Part shown: positions 54,389 to 63,878 of the stretch, piece after piece
How the letters are laid out: every line of letters begins with the position of its first letter
Position numbering within the stretch: position 1 is the stretch's first letter
Assembly (NCBI RefSeq): GCF_013282095.1
Contig: NZ_BLTJ01000011.1
Span: 83,094 to 147,093 of the forward strand
Source: Enterocloster alcoholdehydrogenati
GTDB lineage: Bacteria; Bacillota; Clostridia; Lachnospirales; Lachnospiraceae
Reading direction: 5' to 3'
DNA: 64,000 nucleotides
Notes under the pieces: generated by a model
What the model saw: the letters and a program-made list of their open reading frames with translations, nothing else
Database searches by the model: none
Told to the model about the DNA's origin: nothing
Program-made: the position numbers and the translations under genes

Positions 54389-55449
54389 GCCGCCTTGGTA
54401 TCAATTTTCACACTGAACCTTCGGGATTCTGAAACGGTTACATACTGCTCGTAAATATCAGGGTGGTCCAGCTTCAGCCGCATCAGATTGTCTTTGTCAA
54501 TGCCGGGCTTTCTCACTGGATTGTAGGTGACAATATAGTTCACCCCATCCTGTTGGCAAACGGCCTTGCAGCTCTTGCCCATTTCTGCGACCAGCGCCGC
54601 CTTCAGCCGCTTCATATCCGCCTCAATCTCTTTGCTGCCCGCTTCCGTGAGTTTCTTCTGCTCCTGAAGCTGGAGATAGCGCATCAATTTGGCTGTCAGG
54701 CTCAAATCAAGCGTTACAACGGGAGCGTCCTGATCTGCAGAGCCCGTATGCCGGCGCACGCTTTCAAGCACCAGATCACCATCTTCGGTATAGGGCGGCG
54801 GCGTCCTGGTAAGAACATGGTTTTCCCAGAAATACTGCTCCAGGAAAATCATCTCCTCCTCATAGGACTCGTCCCGCCGGATTTCACGAATAATGGTTTC
54901 TTCCTCGTTGTTGCCATACAGGCAGCAGAAGAAGCAGCGGTCCACATTCATGACGGCCATATAGTGCCGCCCTTGGGCTTCATAATAGACGGGAACGGTT
55001 TCTTCACCGTTTAGCCACCAGTTATCCCTTGCGTTATAATTTGTCGTTTTAATCTCCAGAATTGCGGTACTGCCATCCGGCAATTCCACAAAATAGTCCA
55101 CATCGGCCAGCATCCACGAATACTGTGGGTGCTGGAACATTTTTTTGATCTGATAGACCTTGTACCCTGTGCGGTGTTGGAATATCTTCGCCACCAACGA
55201 CTCCAACAGGTGCCCCATTTCCAGAGCAACCCAGTTGTCCTCATTATCTTCGACCGCTACGATATTCAACTTGTCAAAGTAGAGGTCTCTTGCCGTCCGC
55301 CAGGGTGAAATTCCCAGCAGAGCCGCCACATCACTGCCGCCAATCCCTTTCCGGCGGTATGCAAGCCATTCCTCTTCGGACAGGCCCGCCGTTTCCACCA
55401 AAATTTGGGGTTGACTTCGCTTTTCGGCGGCTACATTGCTCGCCGGCAT
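54385..55449 (-). CDS. YqaJ-type viral recombinase exonuclease
   Basis: 354 residues. The lambda-exonuclease fold is seen in RRKGIGGSDVAALLGISPW (near 35-55), MLADVDYFVELPDG with its catalytic Asp, and AILEIKTTN with the Glu-x-Lys pair. A C-terminal 100-residue extension is helical. It would make 3' single strands for annealing. The ATG at 55449 has GGAGG 11 bases upstream; GTG 55458 is too close to that site. Confidence 0.82.
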   Translation of the reverse strand: MPASNVAAEKRSQPQILVETAGLSEEEWLAYRRKGIGGSDVAALLGISPWRTARDLYFDKLNIVAVEDNEDNWVALEMGHLLESLVAKIFQHRTGYKVYQIKKMFQHPQYSWMLADVDYFVELPDGSTAILEIKTTNYNARDNWWLNGEETVPVYYEAQGRHYMAVMNVDRCFFCCLYGNNEEETIIREIRRDESYEEEMIFLEQYFWENHVLTRTPPPYTEDGDLVLESVRRHTGSADQDAPVVTLDLSLTAKLMRYLQLQEQKKLTEAGSKEIEADMKRLKAALVAEMGKSCKAVCQQDGVNYIVTYNPVRKPGIDKDNLMRLKLDHPDIYEQYVTVSESRRFSVKIDTKAA

Positions 55450-55451
55450 CT

Positions 55452-55604
55452 TTAGCACCCCCTCCGTGTTCGGCGGGGAATAGCGTGTACTCGAATCATT
55501 GGACTATGGACTTGGCTGGATTTGGGCACCTTCTGATGCTGCCAGTCCTCCAAAGGCCATTTCCTTTTTGCCATAGGCTCCTGCCTTCGCTTTTTTACAT
55601 TCAT
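55452..55604 (-). CDS. Small basic leader ORF
   Basis: 50 residues (MNVKKRRQEPMAKRKWPLED and a basic end RRTRRGC), stop 2 bases before the exonuclease start. AGGCAGG upstream of ATG 55604 is moderate, and AGGAG is present before an internal ATG at about 55574. No homologue recognised; it may simply couple translation through the leader. Confidence 0.35.
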   Translation of the reverse strand: MNVKKRRQEPMAKRKWPLEDWQHQKVPKSSQVHSPMIRVHAIPRRTRRGC

Positions 55605-55666
55605 GCGTGTTACCTGCCTTTCTGTAGTTTGATATATCCTCAAAGCCGTTTCCGGCATTTGGGCGA

Positions 55667-55739
55667 CAAAAAAGCGAGCATGACAAAGGGCAAAACGCCT
55701 GTTGTCCATAGTTGCCTATGAACCAATGTCATCCTCGCT
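55667..55739 (-). terminator. Second leader terminator of the ICE operon
   Basis: TGTCATCCTCGCT (55727-55739) and AGCGAGCATGACA (55673-55685) pair over 13 bases with one mismatch around a long structured loop. Read leftward a TTTTTT tract follows. It lies ahead of the first operon genes. Confidence 0.65.
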
Positions 55740-55756
55740 GATGGGGAAACCCCGAA

Positions 55757-55811
55757 AAATAAAAAAAGCCAGTAATATACTGGCCCGAATGGGCGCAGCA
55801 ATACTACTGGC
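55757..55811 (-). terminator. First leader terminator with competing repeat
   Basis: Read leftward, GCCAGTA-TAT-TACTGGC (55784-55768) is followed by TTTTTTTATTTTT, a strong terminator. A second GCCAGTA (55811-55805) lies upstream in the RNA and could pair with the same TACTGGC, which gives an antiterminator option. Confidence 0.7.
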
Positions 55812-55918
55812 ACAAATACAATCTTAACTGCGTGTGCAATGCAGGGCTTTGAGCCTTGCCGTACAGATACAAAATCTGTATCCCATATAGGGAACGCACA
55901 AAAATCAATTACAAGAAC

Positions 55919-55947
55919 AAGATAACACAATATATTGATTTAGTCAA
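55919..55947 (-). promoter_or_regulatory. Promoter of the long leftward ICE operon
   Basis: TTGACT (55947-55942) and TATCTT (55924-55919), 17-base spacing, read leftward. Transcription would begin near 55912, leaving a leader of about 460 bases before the exonuclease gene. Upstream, 55948-56343 holds no gene; CCCTATTTATAGGG (56025-56038) and CCTAC-AAATC-GTAGG near 56296 are the only structures seen. Confidence 0.65.
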
Positions 55948-56343
55948 GAACAAATGTCTATATATAGTCTAACAGAAAAATTTTTTTACAAAAAATAGGC
56001 CGTGCAGAAAAAACAGCCTTCTTGCCCTATTTATAGGGTGTACAGACATGGTGCCGGATTTCGTAGCCAGTCCGCACGCTCTTTTTGTACCTTGACAATT
56101 CTCATAACCTCTTTTATCGGAGTTATACAGGAGATGCGGATAGTGTGTTTGTGCGCGCCCACAACTTAAATGTCGCATAGCGGCAGCCTGAAAATACGCG
56201 GCGGAAAGCCCCGGCGCAGGAAATGGACGATGGAAGAGCCTTCACACTTCCCGATGAATTTAAGTGACTTCATTGTTTTTGTTGAAAACCTTTTCCTACA
56301 AATCGTAGGGGATATATGTAATTGCAAATAAAGGAGGGCAATT

Positions 56344-56544
56344 ATGGAAAAAAGAAAACCCAATGACCTTTCACCAGATCAGTGCTTGGCGGTCGATACA
56401 GAATCGCTTTGCAAACTGCTCGACTGCGGGCGGCACACGGCCGTCCAGATCGGCGACCTGGCCCACGCCCGCATCACCATGAATTCTCGTGTCCTTTGGA
56501 GCGTTCAGCGAGTAAAGGAATACTTGTACGAGATCTCATGCTAA
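56344..56544 (+). CDS. Excisionase-like small DNA-binding protein
   Basis: 66 residues with a MerR/Xis-type winged-helix pattern (TESLCKLLDCGRHTAVQIGD, then RVLWSVQRVKEYLYEI). AAAGGAGGG precedes the ATG. It lies 57 bases before the integrase, the usual xis-int order, and would direct excision. Confidence 0.75.
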   Translation: MEKRKPNDLSPDQCLAVDTESLCKLLDCGRHTAVQIGDLAHARITMNSRVLWSVQRVKEYLYEISC

Positions 56545-56601
56545 CAGCGCCCTGCCCATTCCGGGCGCAGCAACACACAAAACATCGGGAGGTATCAGCC
56601 T

Positions 56602-57831
56602 ATGCCAAAAGTTAGAAAAGACAACAAAGGCCGTAACCTGCGGCCAGGAGAGACACAACGCTCAGACGGCAGCTATATGTTTGTCTATAAACTGGGCAAA
56701 AAGAAAAAGTACATCTATGATTTTGACCTTGCCAGTTTGCGAGCCAAAGAAAAAGTGCTCAACCGTGACAGCGATGACGGTATTCGTACCCAGGAGGCTA
56801 TGAAAATTACCCTAAATGATATGTTCAAAGTCCTCATGGATACGAAAATTCAGTTAAAGGCTTCTACACGGGCGAATTACGAATATCTTTGGAACAACTA
56901 TGTGAAGGACGAGCCGTTTGCTAACATCCCTCTGCCTAATATCCGAAAGAGCGACATCCTGACCTTTTACACGAAGCTTTTGAAAAAAGGCTTTGCAATC
57001 AATTCTCTGGAAAGCATCAATAACCTGATCCATCCCACGCTGGAATTGGCGGTCGATGATGATTACATCCGAAAAAATCCCAGCAAGGGCGTCTATCGCT
57101 CTCTCAAAACAGAGGGGGCCGGGGCACCCCCGAAGAAAAGAATCGCGCTGACTATGACACAGCAGAAGAACTTTCTTCGTTTCATTTCAAAGTCACCGAT
57201 GTATAGCCACTGGCTGCCTGTCATGGTCGTGCTGCTCGGTACAGGAATGCGTGTTGCGGAATGTACTGGCTTAACTAAAAATGATGTGGATCTGGAGAAC
57301 AACACCATCTCTGTCAATCATAATTTGATTTACCGTGTGATTGATGGGAAAGCAGGTTTTCACATCAACACCCCTAAAACAACCAACGGCACCCGTACCA
57401 TCCCGATCCTGTATCCGCAGGTTGCTGAACAGCTCCGCACATTGATTGAAGTCATGGACACCCTCTATCCGGAAGACCTTGTGATGAATGGGTATCACGG
57501 TTTCCTTTTTAGGAATCGGGAAGGTTACTTTCTCAGTGCCCATAATATCAACCGGGCCATCCAGCGTATCTCCATCGCCTACAACGCCGAAGAAATGGAT
57601 CAGGCTGAACTGGAAGATCGTGAGCCGGAACTGCTGCCGCATTTTAGCGTACATAACATGAGACACACATTCTGCACGCGGCTCTGTGAAAGCACGAACG
57701 ACATCAAGTTTATCCAGCAAGTGATGGGCCACGCTGATTTTTCCACAACTATGGATATTTATACGCATATTACGCAAGAAAACATGAGGGAAAAAGCAGA
57801 GGCAATCAAGGGCAATTTGGTGCTAATGTGA
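56602..57831 (+). CDS. Tn916-type tyrosine integrase (first element)
   Basis: 409 residues. N-terminal arm-binding domain (RKDNKGRNLRPGETQRSDGS), core-binding domain (about 70-170) and catalytic domain with GTGMRVAECTG (Arg I), HNMRHTFCTR (His-x-x-Arg), GHADFSTT (His) and MDIYTH (Tyr). All catalytic residues are in place. GGGAGGT precedes the ATG. It marks the right end of the first element. Confidence 0.93.
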   Translation: MPKVRKDNKGRNLRPGETQRSDGSYMFVYKLGKKKKYIYDFDLASLRAKEKVLNRDSDDGIRTQEAMKITLNDMFKVLMDTKIQLKASTRANYEYLWNNYVKDEPFANIPLPNIRKSDILTFYTKLLKKGFAINSLESINNLIHPTLELAVDDDYIRKNPSKGVYRSLKTEGAGAPPKKRIALTMTQQKNFLRFISKSPMYSHWLPVMVVLLGTGMRVAECTGLTKNDVDLENNTISVNHNLIYRVIDGKAGFHINTPKTTNGTRTIPILYPQVAEQLRTLIEVMDTLYPEDLVMNGYHGFLFRNREGYFLSAHNINRAIQRISIAYNAEEMDQAELEDREPELLPHFSVHNMRHTFCTRLCESTNDIKFIQQVMGHADFSTTMDIYTHITQENMREKAEAIKGNLVLM

Positions 57832-57844
57832 AAATTGCAAAAAA

Positions 57845-57877
57845 GGGCAAATCCGCATAAAAAACACGGATTTGCCC
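57845..57877. terminator. Terminator after the integrase
   Basis: GGGCAAATCCG and CGGATTTGCCC form an 11-base stem, followed by TTCATTTT, 13 bases after the integrase stop. Flanking A and T runs suggest both strands can use it. Confidence 0.8.
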
Positions 57878-57914
57878 TTCATTTTGGCCCGTCTGAAGCC
57901 GTCTGATTTCAAGC

Positions 57915-57936
57915 AAAAGTTGTAGAAAAGTTGTAG
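57915..57936. repeat. Tandem 11-base direct repeat near element end
   Basis: AAAAGTTGTAG occurs twice in tandem (57915-57925 and 57926-57936), followed by TTGTAAG. It lies 84 bases past the integrase stop. Tn916-type integrases bind direct repeats near element ends, so these are candidate arm sites. Confidence 0.45.
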
Positions 57937-58136
57937 TTGTAAGCCCTTTTCACTACATCTTGTGCCGTCCTATTTCATCAGACGCTACATATTGTGGAAT
58001 TTTAGTCCAAAGGCTTCATCGTCGGGATTATAATCGGCCTTGCTCCACGTCATATTATGTAGCCATATAGTACGGTATTTCCTTACATTATCAGGTTATT
58101 ACCATCCTATAGCATTACATATCCATCCATCTTTTT

Positions 58137-58175
58137 GATGTATCTGTGATGTAGGATAACCACATATTTGATGTA
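58137..58175. repeat. Triple TGATGTA repeat near the second element's end
   Basis: TGATGTA occurs at 58137, 58147 and 58169, spacing of about one and two helical turns, just past the stop of the second integrase. Candidate arm-binding sites. The rest of 57937-58213 is AT-rich with nothing else I can name. Confidence 0.35.
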
Positions 58176-58213
58176 CTAATTCTATATACAGATAGCTTTT
58201 TAGAATATTTTTG

Positions 58214-59440
58214 TTACAATATTAAAATATTATCTTGTCTTTTTAAAAGCGATTCTTGTTTCTTACTATTGGTCACTTCTGCATAAATATCCATGGTAGT
58301 AGATATATCTGCATGGCCCATTATGTCCTGTATTACTTTAATGTTACTCTCCACTTCACAATACCTTGTACAAAATGTGTGGCGTAATACATGGCACGAA
58401 AATTTTGGCAAAATCAATGGCTTACGGTTCTCTGCCTGTGCCGCTTCTGTTTCCGCCTCATTGTAATAATTACAAATCCGCTGGATCGCACGGTTGATGC
58501 TTGCTGGATTCAATACCGTACCATAACGGTTCCGAAATACAAACCCACTTTGGCCATCAATCGTTTGCTTGGAAAATCCTTCCGTCTTCTGATATTCATA
58601 TTCCTCCCGCAAAATCCTGTATACCTCATCCACCATCGGTATTTGGCGGATCCCTGCTTTTGTTTTGGGTTTGGATACATGGAAAGTGCTGGTTCGATCT
58701 TCTTCCGGCCGGTAAATAAGTGTACGCTGGATTGTTAGTATACGTTCCTCAAAGTCAACGTCCTCCCAACAAAGCCCTGTTACTTCTCCTACACGGCAGC
58801 CGGTTCCTAAAAAAAACACAAAAATGGGAAACCAGTGATAAAAAATGGGGCTGTCACGAACATATTTCATAAAAGCAGTCTGTTGCTCTATGGTCAATGC
58901 ATGGCGGCTTTTCCGTTCCCATTCTATACTTTGTTTCAGTTCTGCAATGATTCCATCAGATGGATTTTTACGGATGATCCCATCACGTACAAGCATATCA
59001 AACGTTGGGTGCAGCAGTGTATGTATAATCTCTATACTGCGCATCTTAAATCGACCGCTTGCAAGAAATGAGGAGTAGAACGCTTTCAGTTCAGAAAAAC
59101 AAATCTTGTTTACTTTACGTTTTCCCAATGTATCCCGTATAACTAAATCATACATATAATTATAGTTTACTTTGGTTGAATGTTTAAGGTTTATTTTGCC
59201 TGACATATAGCGTTCATATGCTGCATTTAACGTCATTTTTTCGCCTAAATAACTATCTATGTTATCTTCTAAGTTTCGTAAGACCTCCTTTTCACGCTCC
59301 CTCAGTTTCAGAAGATCTGTAGCATAAATCACTCTACGCTTTCCATACATATCATTATACTGATACATATACAGACCGTCTTTCCTTTGGCATTCCCGTG
59401 GCCGAAGCACCCTTCCTTTATTATCTTTTCGTGACGGCAT
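58214..59440 (-). CDS. Tn916-type tyrosine integrase (second element)
   Basis: 408 residues. Same layout as the first integrase (RKDNKGRVLRPRECQRKDGL; GTGCRVGEVTG; HVLRHTFCTRYCE; GHADISTTMDIYA), but clearly diverged. The ATG at 59440 has AAGGAGG about 12 bases upstream; the longer reading crosses the promoter. It converges on the first integrase, with 382 bases between stops, so two elements abut here. Confidence 0.92.
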   Translation of the reverse strand: MPSRKDNKGRVLRPRECQRKDGLYMYQYNDMYGKRRVIYATDLLKLREREKEVLRNLEDNIDSYLGEKMTLNAAYERYMSGKINLKHSTKVNYNYMYDLVIRDTLGKRKVNKICFSELKAFYSSFLASGRFKMRSIEIIHTLLHPTFDMLVRDGIIRKNPSDGIIAELKQSIEWERKSRHALTIEQQTAFMKYVRDSPIFYHWFPIFVFFLGTGCRVGEVTGLCWEDVDFEERILTIQRTLIYRPEEDRTSTFHVSKPKTKAGIRQIPMVDEVYRILREEYEYQKTEGFSKQTIDGQSGFVFRNRYGTVLNPASINRAIQRICNYYNEAETEAAQAENRKPLILPKFSCHVLRHTFCTRYCEVESNIKVIQDIMGHADISTTMDIYAEVTNSKKQESLLKRQDNILIL

Positions 59441-59498
59441 TGCCCTCTTTACCTCCTTCAAAGGCTTTGCACAAGCAATGCTGTCACTTACATTTTGT

Positions 59499-59527
59499 AT
59501 TATACAGCAATGATGTGCATTTGTCAA
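59499..59527 (-). promoter_or_regulatory. Consensus promoter of the second integrase
   Basis: Read leftward, TTGACA (59527-59522) and TATAAT (59504-59499) are both perfect and 17 bases apart, about 60 bases upstream of the integrase ATG. Confidence 0.8.
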
Positions 59528-59570
59528 TATGTTGTATACTGTATATTGTGTACTTTTTATTTTTTTCTTT

Positions 59571-59756
59571 TTATTCCCGGAACATCTCTAAATACTCATC
59601 TAAGATCTCCATATTTACCAGCGCAATATTTCTTATTTTAATGACTGCATGGGCCTCTTTTGCAGTTTTCATAAAGGACTGTATTCCCATAGAGTATAAA
59701 GCCGCGCCTTCTTTGTATCTTACATACTTTTTATTTCTTTCAATTTTTCTCTCCAT
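59571..59756 (-). CDS. DUF6462 family protein
   Basis: 61 residues. ERKIERNKKYVRYKEGAALY and SMGIQSFMKTAKEAHAVIKI match DUF6462, a small winged-helix, excisionase-like family located beside integrases of Clostridia elements. Likely directs excision of the second element. AAGGAGA lies about 9 bases before the ATG at 59756, which overlaps the previous gene by 17 bases. Confidence 0.78.
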   Translation of the reverse strand: MERKIERNKKYVRYKEGAALYSMGIQSFMKTAKEAHAVIKIRNIALVNMEILDEYLEMFRE

Positions 59757-60276
59757 CTTGATTCTCTCCTTGTACATTTTCCAATTTTTTAGGTAATTCC
59801 AACTTTTCCATTAGTTTCTGATAATGCTGCTGAAATACCTGGTAGACCTGATTCACATATCCATACAGTTGCTTTTCATCAATCGGGTCAGCTGCTTTGT
59901 AGGCAATGTTGAACGATCTCAGACTGCTCTCTTCTACATTCCAAAACGATAGGCCGATATTCCCATTCTTCCCTTCCATCTGGAGATATACACTGCCTAT
60001 ATCCCCACCCATATATTTTTCTATATCCAGACAGATCTCCTTTATGTTGAGTTTACCTGGATCTCTATATATGAGCGGCTCTTTGAATATGTTTACCCCC
60101 CTATGCCGCAGCATCATAAGTTGGAACTGGTAAGGGCTGCCCTCAAACACGGCGAATAGCAACCCTAAAATAAGGCATACCCCATTTTTGCACATTTCCT
60201 TTGGAATGAATGAATCCACACAGATCTGCTGGAACTGTAATCTGGAATCGGGCAGTAATACTTTTCTATTTGCCAT
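59740..60276 (-). CDS. Hypothetical element protein
   Basis: 178 residues, not recognised. A hydrophobic segment GVCLILGLLFAVF (near 33-45) is too short to call a membrane helix with confidence. The C-terminus is charged. Located between the large helicase gene and DUF6462 in the second element. Confidence 0.6.
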   Translation of the reverse strand: MANRKVLLPDSRLQFQQICVDSFIPKEMCKNGVCLILGLLFAVFEGSPYQFQLMMLRHRGVNIFKEPLIYRDPGKLNIKEICLDIEKYMGGDIGSVYLQMEGKNGNIGLSFWNVEESSLRSFNIAYKAADPIDEKQLYGYVNQVYQVFQQHYQKLMEKLELPKKLENVQGENQDGEKN

Positions 60277-60308
60277 CTTATTTATCTTCCCCTTTCTGGG
60301 CAGTATTT

Positions 60309-63300
60309 CTATTGCTCCAAATCAAATGTAATGTCACTAGCCACCATTTCAACAACAGCTATTTCTTCTGCCTCATAGTATCGGTCTACAACCTGGTCAC
60401 AGAACTGCTCCGCAGCTGCTTTCACATCCTGTTCGATTTCATCACCATTCAAGGGATGTTTGCCGATCGCTACCTTTTTTATATCTTCATTGCTTAAATA
60501 ATATCCAAAATGGCGGTTCAAAGTATCCAACGTCTTTTGGTCGTAATCTGTCATTTTAATACCCGCTACTGCATACTTTATCTTCATATCCCTCCATGGA
60601 TTCTGTTCCTCATGCTTCGCATATTCATCAAACGGCAGGTTCAGACGATTATATGGGTCATTGATATAGACTGGCAATGTTTGGCGGAATATCTGGGCTA
60701 TGCTGTCTCGTAGCTGCCATGTTTTTGTTAAATCAACTTCAAAATTAAGCTGTTCTGCTGAGAAAGTGATCTGTTCCCTGTTTCCCGACATAACACATAT
60801 CTCTTCCTGTCCCGCAGAAAATCCGATCCAATACGTCTGTCCTTTTCCGGCAATACGGTCAATCAGCATCTGTCCAATCGCACTTTTCAATGTTATGTTC
60901 TGCTGCACTGCTACATCATCCCTAATATAAGTAAAGGCACTGCTGTCTGCTGTTAAATAATTCAAGGGAGAGCGTCTTGATTCGGTTGACAAAATCTCTT
61001 GTATCACTCGGATATCCTGTTTTTCTTCAGGCTCTTTCATTTCACCCAGGGCAGCGATATATGGTGCGGTCAGCCCGCTCATGATATTCTCCCCTATTTT
61101 TTGCTCCAGTTTCTCTCCTTCCCTTCCGTATACCTCTGAATACACATCTGGATCGCTATTTTTTTGAATTGCAGCAAGCATTTTCGCCACCATATGGATT
61201 TCATGTTGCCGGATCTGTTTATCACAGTCTTCATATCCTGCCAAGCGTTCTATCTCATCCAATGGATAACCATCTCTTTTGATCTGTTCCAATACAGCCT
61301 GGAAGATGGTTTCTGGCTCTTCTTGCTTATACTTGCAAAAATAATAGTTCACTTGTGGCCTTTCTATACTGTTGTTATATGTTTTGCAAAGGATATCCCC
61401 TTTCTGCTCAGGTACTGAAAACAGATAGACTCTATCAGAAAATTCCACTGCAATCCGATCCATGGGCATTTTAGATACTTTTCCCTGCTTGGTTGGAAGA
61501 TATCCCAGTAAAATGGCTGTTTCCACAATTTTATTTTTTTCTTTTGGGAACGTAGCCAATGCAGCTTCCAATTTAGAAGTACAGTAATCCCTCTTATATG
61601 CCTGGATGGCATGGTTCTGTACCGCATGGTGGTGGGGAATAAACTCATTTGCAGCCAGCTGCTCCTCAATAAATTTTTTTGCTTCGTCGAGCGTCAAAAA
61701 TCTCAGCGGGCGCTCCCTCTCTAATACAAGCTGGCCATATTGCCCATTTTCTTTGGACATGGAAAATCGATCTTTGATATTCCACACCGTCCTGTAGGTT
61801 TCGTCGCTCTCCACAATCTCATAGCGCTGCCATACCTGTAAACGTGGTAAATCATGGTGTATAAACTCCTCACTTGCATTTTTTATCTGTTCCGCATAAT
61901 CCCTCCCGTAACTTTTTTCGTTTGCTGCATATAAGTAGTCATCTTCAAACACTGCGGTCTGTGCGTTATATATATGCTTGAGTAAACCACCCTCATCATC
62001 TCCTAAATCATACCTGCCTGAATACTTTTCTAATCCGTTCTCCGTTTCATAAAGGATACAGAAGGACGTTTTGTGGTAATATCCAAAAGAATAATTGTCC
62101 TCTTCATCCACTTGATCCCGAATAAAGTTCTGGGACTGGTCATAGGCTGCAAACCGTTCTTCTGCTTCATGGATAGGCATTATTCCATTATCTGGCAACA
62201 TCTGACTTTCTGACCACCTGATATAAACCAACGGTTCTGTCAAAATCCCAGCTTTCCCATACTTTTCTGCCAGTTCAGACTGGGCCACTGCTTGTAGTTG
62301 CTTTGGATGTACCAACAATGTTTCTGTTTCCCCTGTTTCATTGTGTGCAACCGCGTAAATATTTTCATGGTGAGTCCAGGGACTATTTTCTATCTCCACA
62401 TATGCCTTAACTGCATCCATCGGCCCTACCAGCCCACTGCTGTATATATCTCCCGAATCAATTTCTCCTTGGATCTGGGAACGCTTGATTATACCCTCCA
62501 TATAAAACGAAAGTCCGGCCCATCCGTACGGTTTTAAGGCATCTTCCTTCTGGTCATATATATCTTTGGTGATTTCCATACTTTGCAGCTTCAACTTATC
62601 TATGTCATATTCTTCCTTCTGTTTTTCTGCTGCTTGGGTGATCTGTGTTTTCACTTCCTCCGGAAGTCTGTCAGACTCTATAAAGTAGGTTATATTTGTC
62701 CCATCAGGCGAGATATATGCTATTGTTTCATAATCGGCCGCTTTATGGTTCCTATCAACTGGGGCAGATTCTATCGGGGCTGCTTGGTTCCATACTGTAA
62801 TCCCATTTCCAATCGTTGAAAAGCGCAGTTCATATCTGTCCTGTGGCGGGGCGGTTGTTTCTGTTTCTTCTAGAGTTCCGTTCATTTGTGGCATTTCTTT
62901 GATATTGGGCAGGTCTTTGCCTTCTGGATCTGGTGTTTTATTGGCAGACAATGTTTCTGAAGTCACTATCAATTCTGCCTTATCCAGTTCCATATCTGTG
63001 TACTCCGGATGACTATATGGGTCGTAGTTCTCAAACATATCCCAGCTGCCTATATCGAGATCGGGCTGTACTATTTCTGACAAATCTTCGCCTATTCCAA
63101 TGTTCATCTTGGAGTCCTCATTCTCTGATATATTAAGCAGGTCATTTAATTCATTCAGCCGCTCCAATTTGCTTTTGTATTCAGCCTCATGCACAAACGG
63201 TTTATCCATTTCATTCTTGGTGGTTTCCAATACAGCCTTGGTTTCTTCAAGGCTTGCCCGGAGGTTTTCTAAACGCTCCGGCATTGCATTGAGGAGTTTT

Positions 63301-63878
63301 GTGATCGTTCCCATCATTGCCCCATCATTACTGCTGACCTGAATATTGTGGGATACTGCCCCCTGGAGATTTAATAGGAACTTCTGGCTCTCATATGTGA
63401 TGGAGGCTTTCAGAGAAAAGCCCAAATAACCTCCAACCTCAAACTCTTTCCCATATACGCAGCAGTTCTGCGTCATGATTTCCCTTAATGCCTTGGCCGC
63501 CTCAGACCGGTTATTATAGTTTCTCTCTCCAACCCGCATTAGAAAATCATCTTGCACAGGACGGTTTTCCTGATAAGTTTTAATATCAGTTTCCATACCC
63601 GCAATAAGGGTTTCCAGACGTGCAATTTTTTTCGGGAGATGGATATTGTAATTGTCCTGTAATCTGTACTGGTCACTTTGGAACGCGGCACGCTCCATAC
63701 GGAGTTTTGCAATGGAAACATCCAGTTCCATTTTTTCTTTGATGTAAGGATTCCCCGTTGCCAGTGCTTTTACTTCTGCATAGGACAGTGCTGCCTCATC
63801 AATATCCGAGCATTTCCTAACAGGTGACTTTGATGTCATTACCTGTCCAATAAACTTCTGTTTGTTTTCAATCGTCTG
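60309..63878 (-). CDS. Large SNF2-helicase polyvalent protein, 3' exon
   Basis: 1189 residues of the C-terminal part of a very large element protein. It opens with QTIENKQKFIGQVMTSKS, the end of a SNF2/DEAH-type helicase domain found in helicase or helicase-methyltransferase proteins of ICEs, then SYAEVKALATGNPYIKEKM and a long coiled coil (about 50-280). The rest consists of the LPD-type domains of such proteins and is not assignable in detail. The N-terminal helicase lies beyond a group II intron. The ATG-initiated reading to 63908 is spurious: its first ten codons are intron domain VI. The reading frame is continuous from codon CAG at 63878. Confidence 0.8.
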   Translation of the reverse strand, partial: QTIENKQKFIGQVMTSKSPVRKCSDIDEAALSYAEVKALATGNPYIKEKMELDVSIAKLRMERAAFQSDQYRLQDNYNIHLPKKIARLETLIAGMETDIKTYQENRPVQDDFLMRVGERNYNNRSEAAKALREIMTQNCCVYGKEFEVGGYLGFSLKASITYESQKFLLNLQGAVSHNIQVSSNDGAMMGTITKLLNAMPERLENLRASLEETKAVLETTKNEMDKPFVHEAEYKSKLERLNELNDLLNISENEDSKMNIGIGEDLSEIVQPDLDIGSWDMFENYDPYSHPEYTDMELDKAELIVTSETLSANKTPDPEGKDLPNIKEMPQMNGTLEETETTAPPQDRYELRFSTIGNGITVWNQAAPIESAPVDRNHKAADYETIAYISPDGTNITYFIESDRLPEEVKTQITQAAEKQKEEYDIDKLKLQSMEITKDIYDQKEDALKPYGWAGLSFYMEGIIKRSQIQGEIDSGDIYSSGLVGPMDAVKAYVEIENSPWTHHENIYAVAHNETGETETLLVHPKQLQAVAQSELAEKYGKAGILTEPLVYIRWSESQMLPDNGIMPIHEAEERFAAYDQSQNFIRDQVDEEDNYSFGYYHKTSFCILYETENGLEKYSGRYDLGDDEGGLLKHIYNAQTAVFEDDYLYAANEKSYGRDYAEQIKNASEEFIHHDLPRLQVWQRYEIVESDETYRTVWNIKDRFSMSKENGQYGQLVLERERPLRFLTLDEAKKFIEEQLAANEFIPHHHAVQNHAIQAYKRDYCTSKLEAALATFPKEKNKIVETAILLGYLPTKQGKVSKMPMDRIAVEFSDRVYLFSVPEQKGDILCKTYNNSIERPQVNYYFCKYKQEEPETIFQAVLEQIKRDGYPLDEIERLAGYEDCDKQIRQHEIHMVAKMLAAIQKNSDPDVYSEVYGREGEKLEQKIGENIMSGLTAPYIAALGEMKEPEEKQDIRVIQEILSTESRRSPLNYLTADSSAFTYIRDDVAVQQNITLKSAIGQMLIDRIAGKGQTYWIGFSAGQEEICVMSGNREQITFSAEQLNFEVDLTKTWQLRDSIAQIFRQTLPVYINDPYNRLNLPFDEYAKHEEQNPWRDMKIKYAVAGIKMTDYDQKTLDTLNRHFGYYLSNEDIKKVAIGKHPLNGDEIEQDVKAAAEQFCDQVVDRYYEAEEIAVVEMVASDITFDLEQ

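Noticed and set aside
55504..55709. Longer versions of the small leader frame (to 55709)
   Set aside because: They run through the second terminator and lack a ribosome-binding site; only the 50-residue version is kept, at low confidence.
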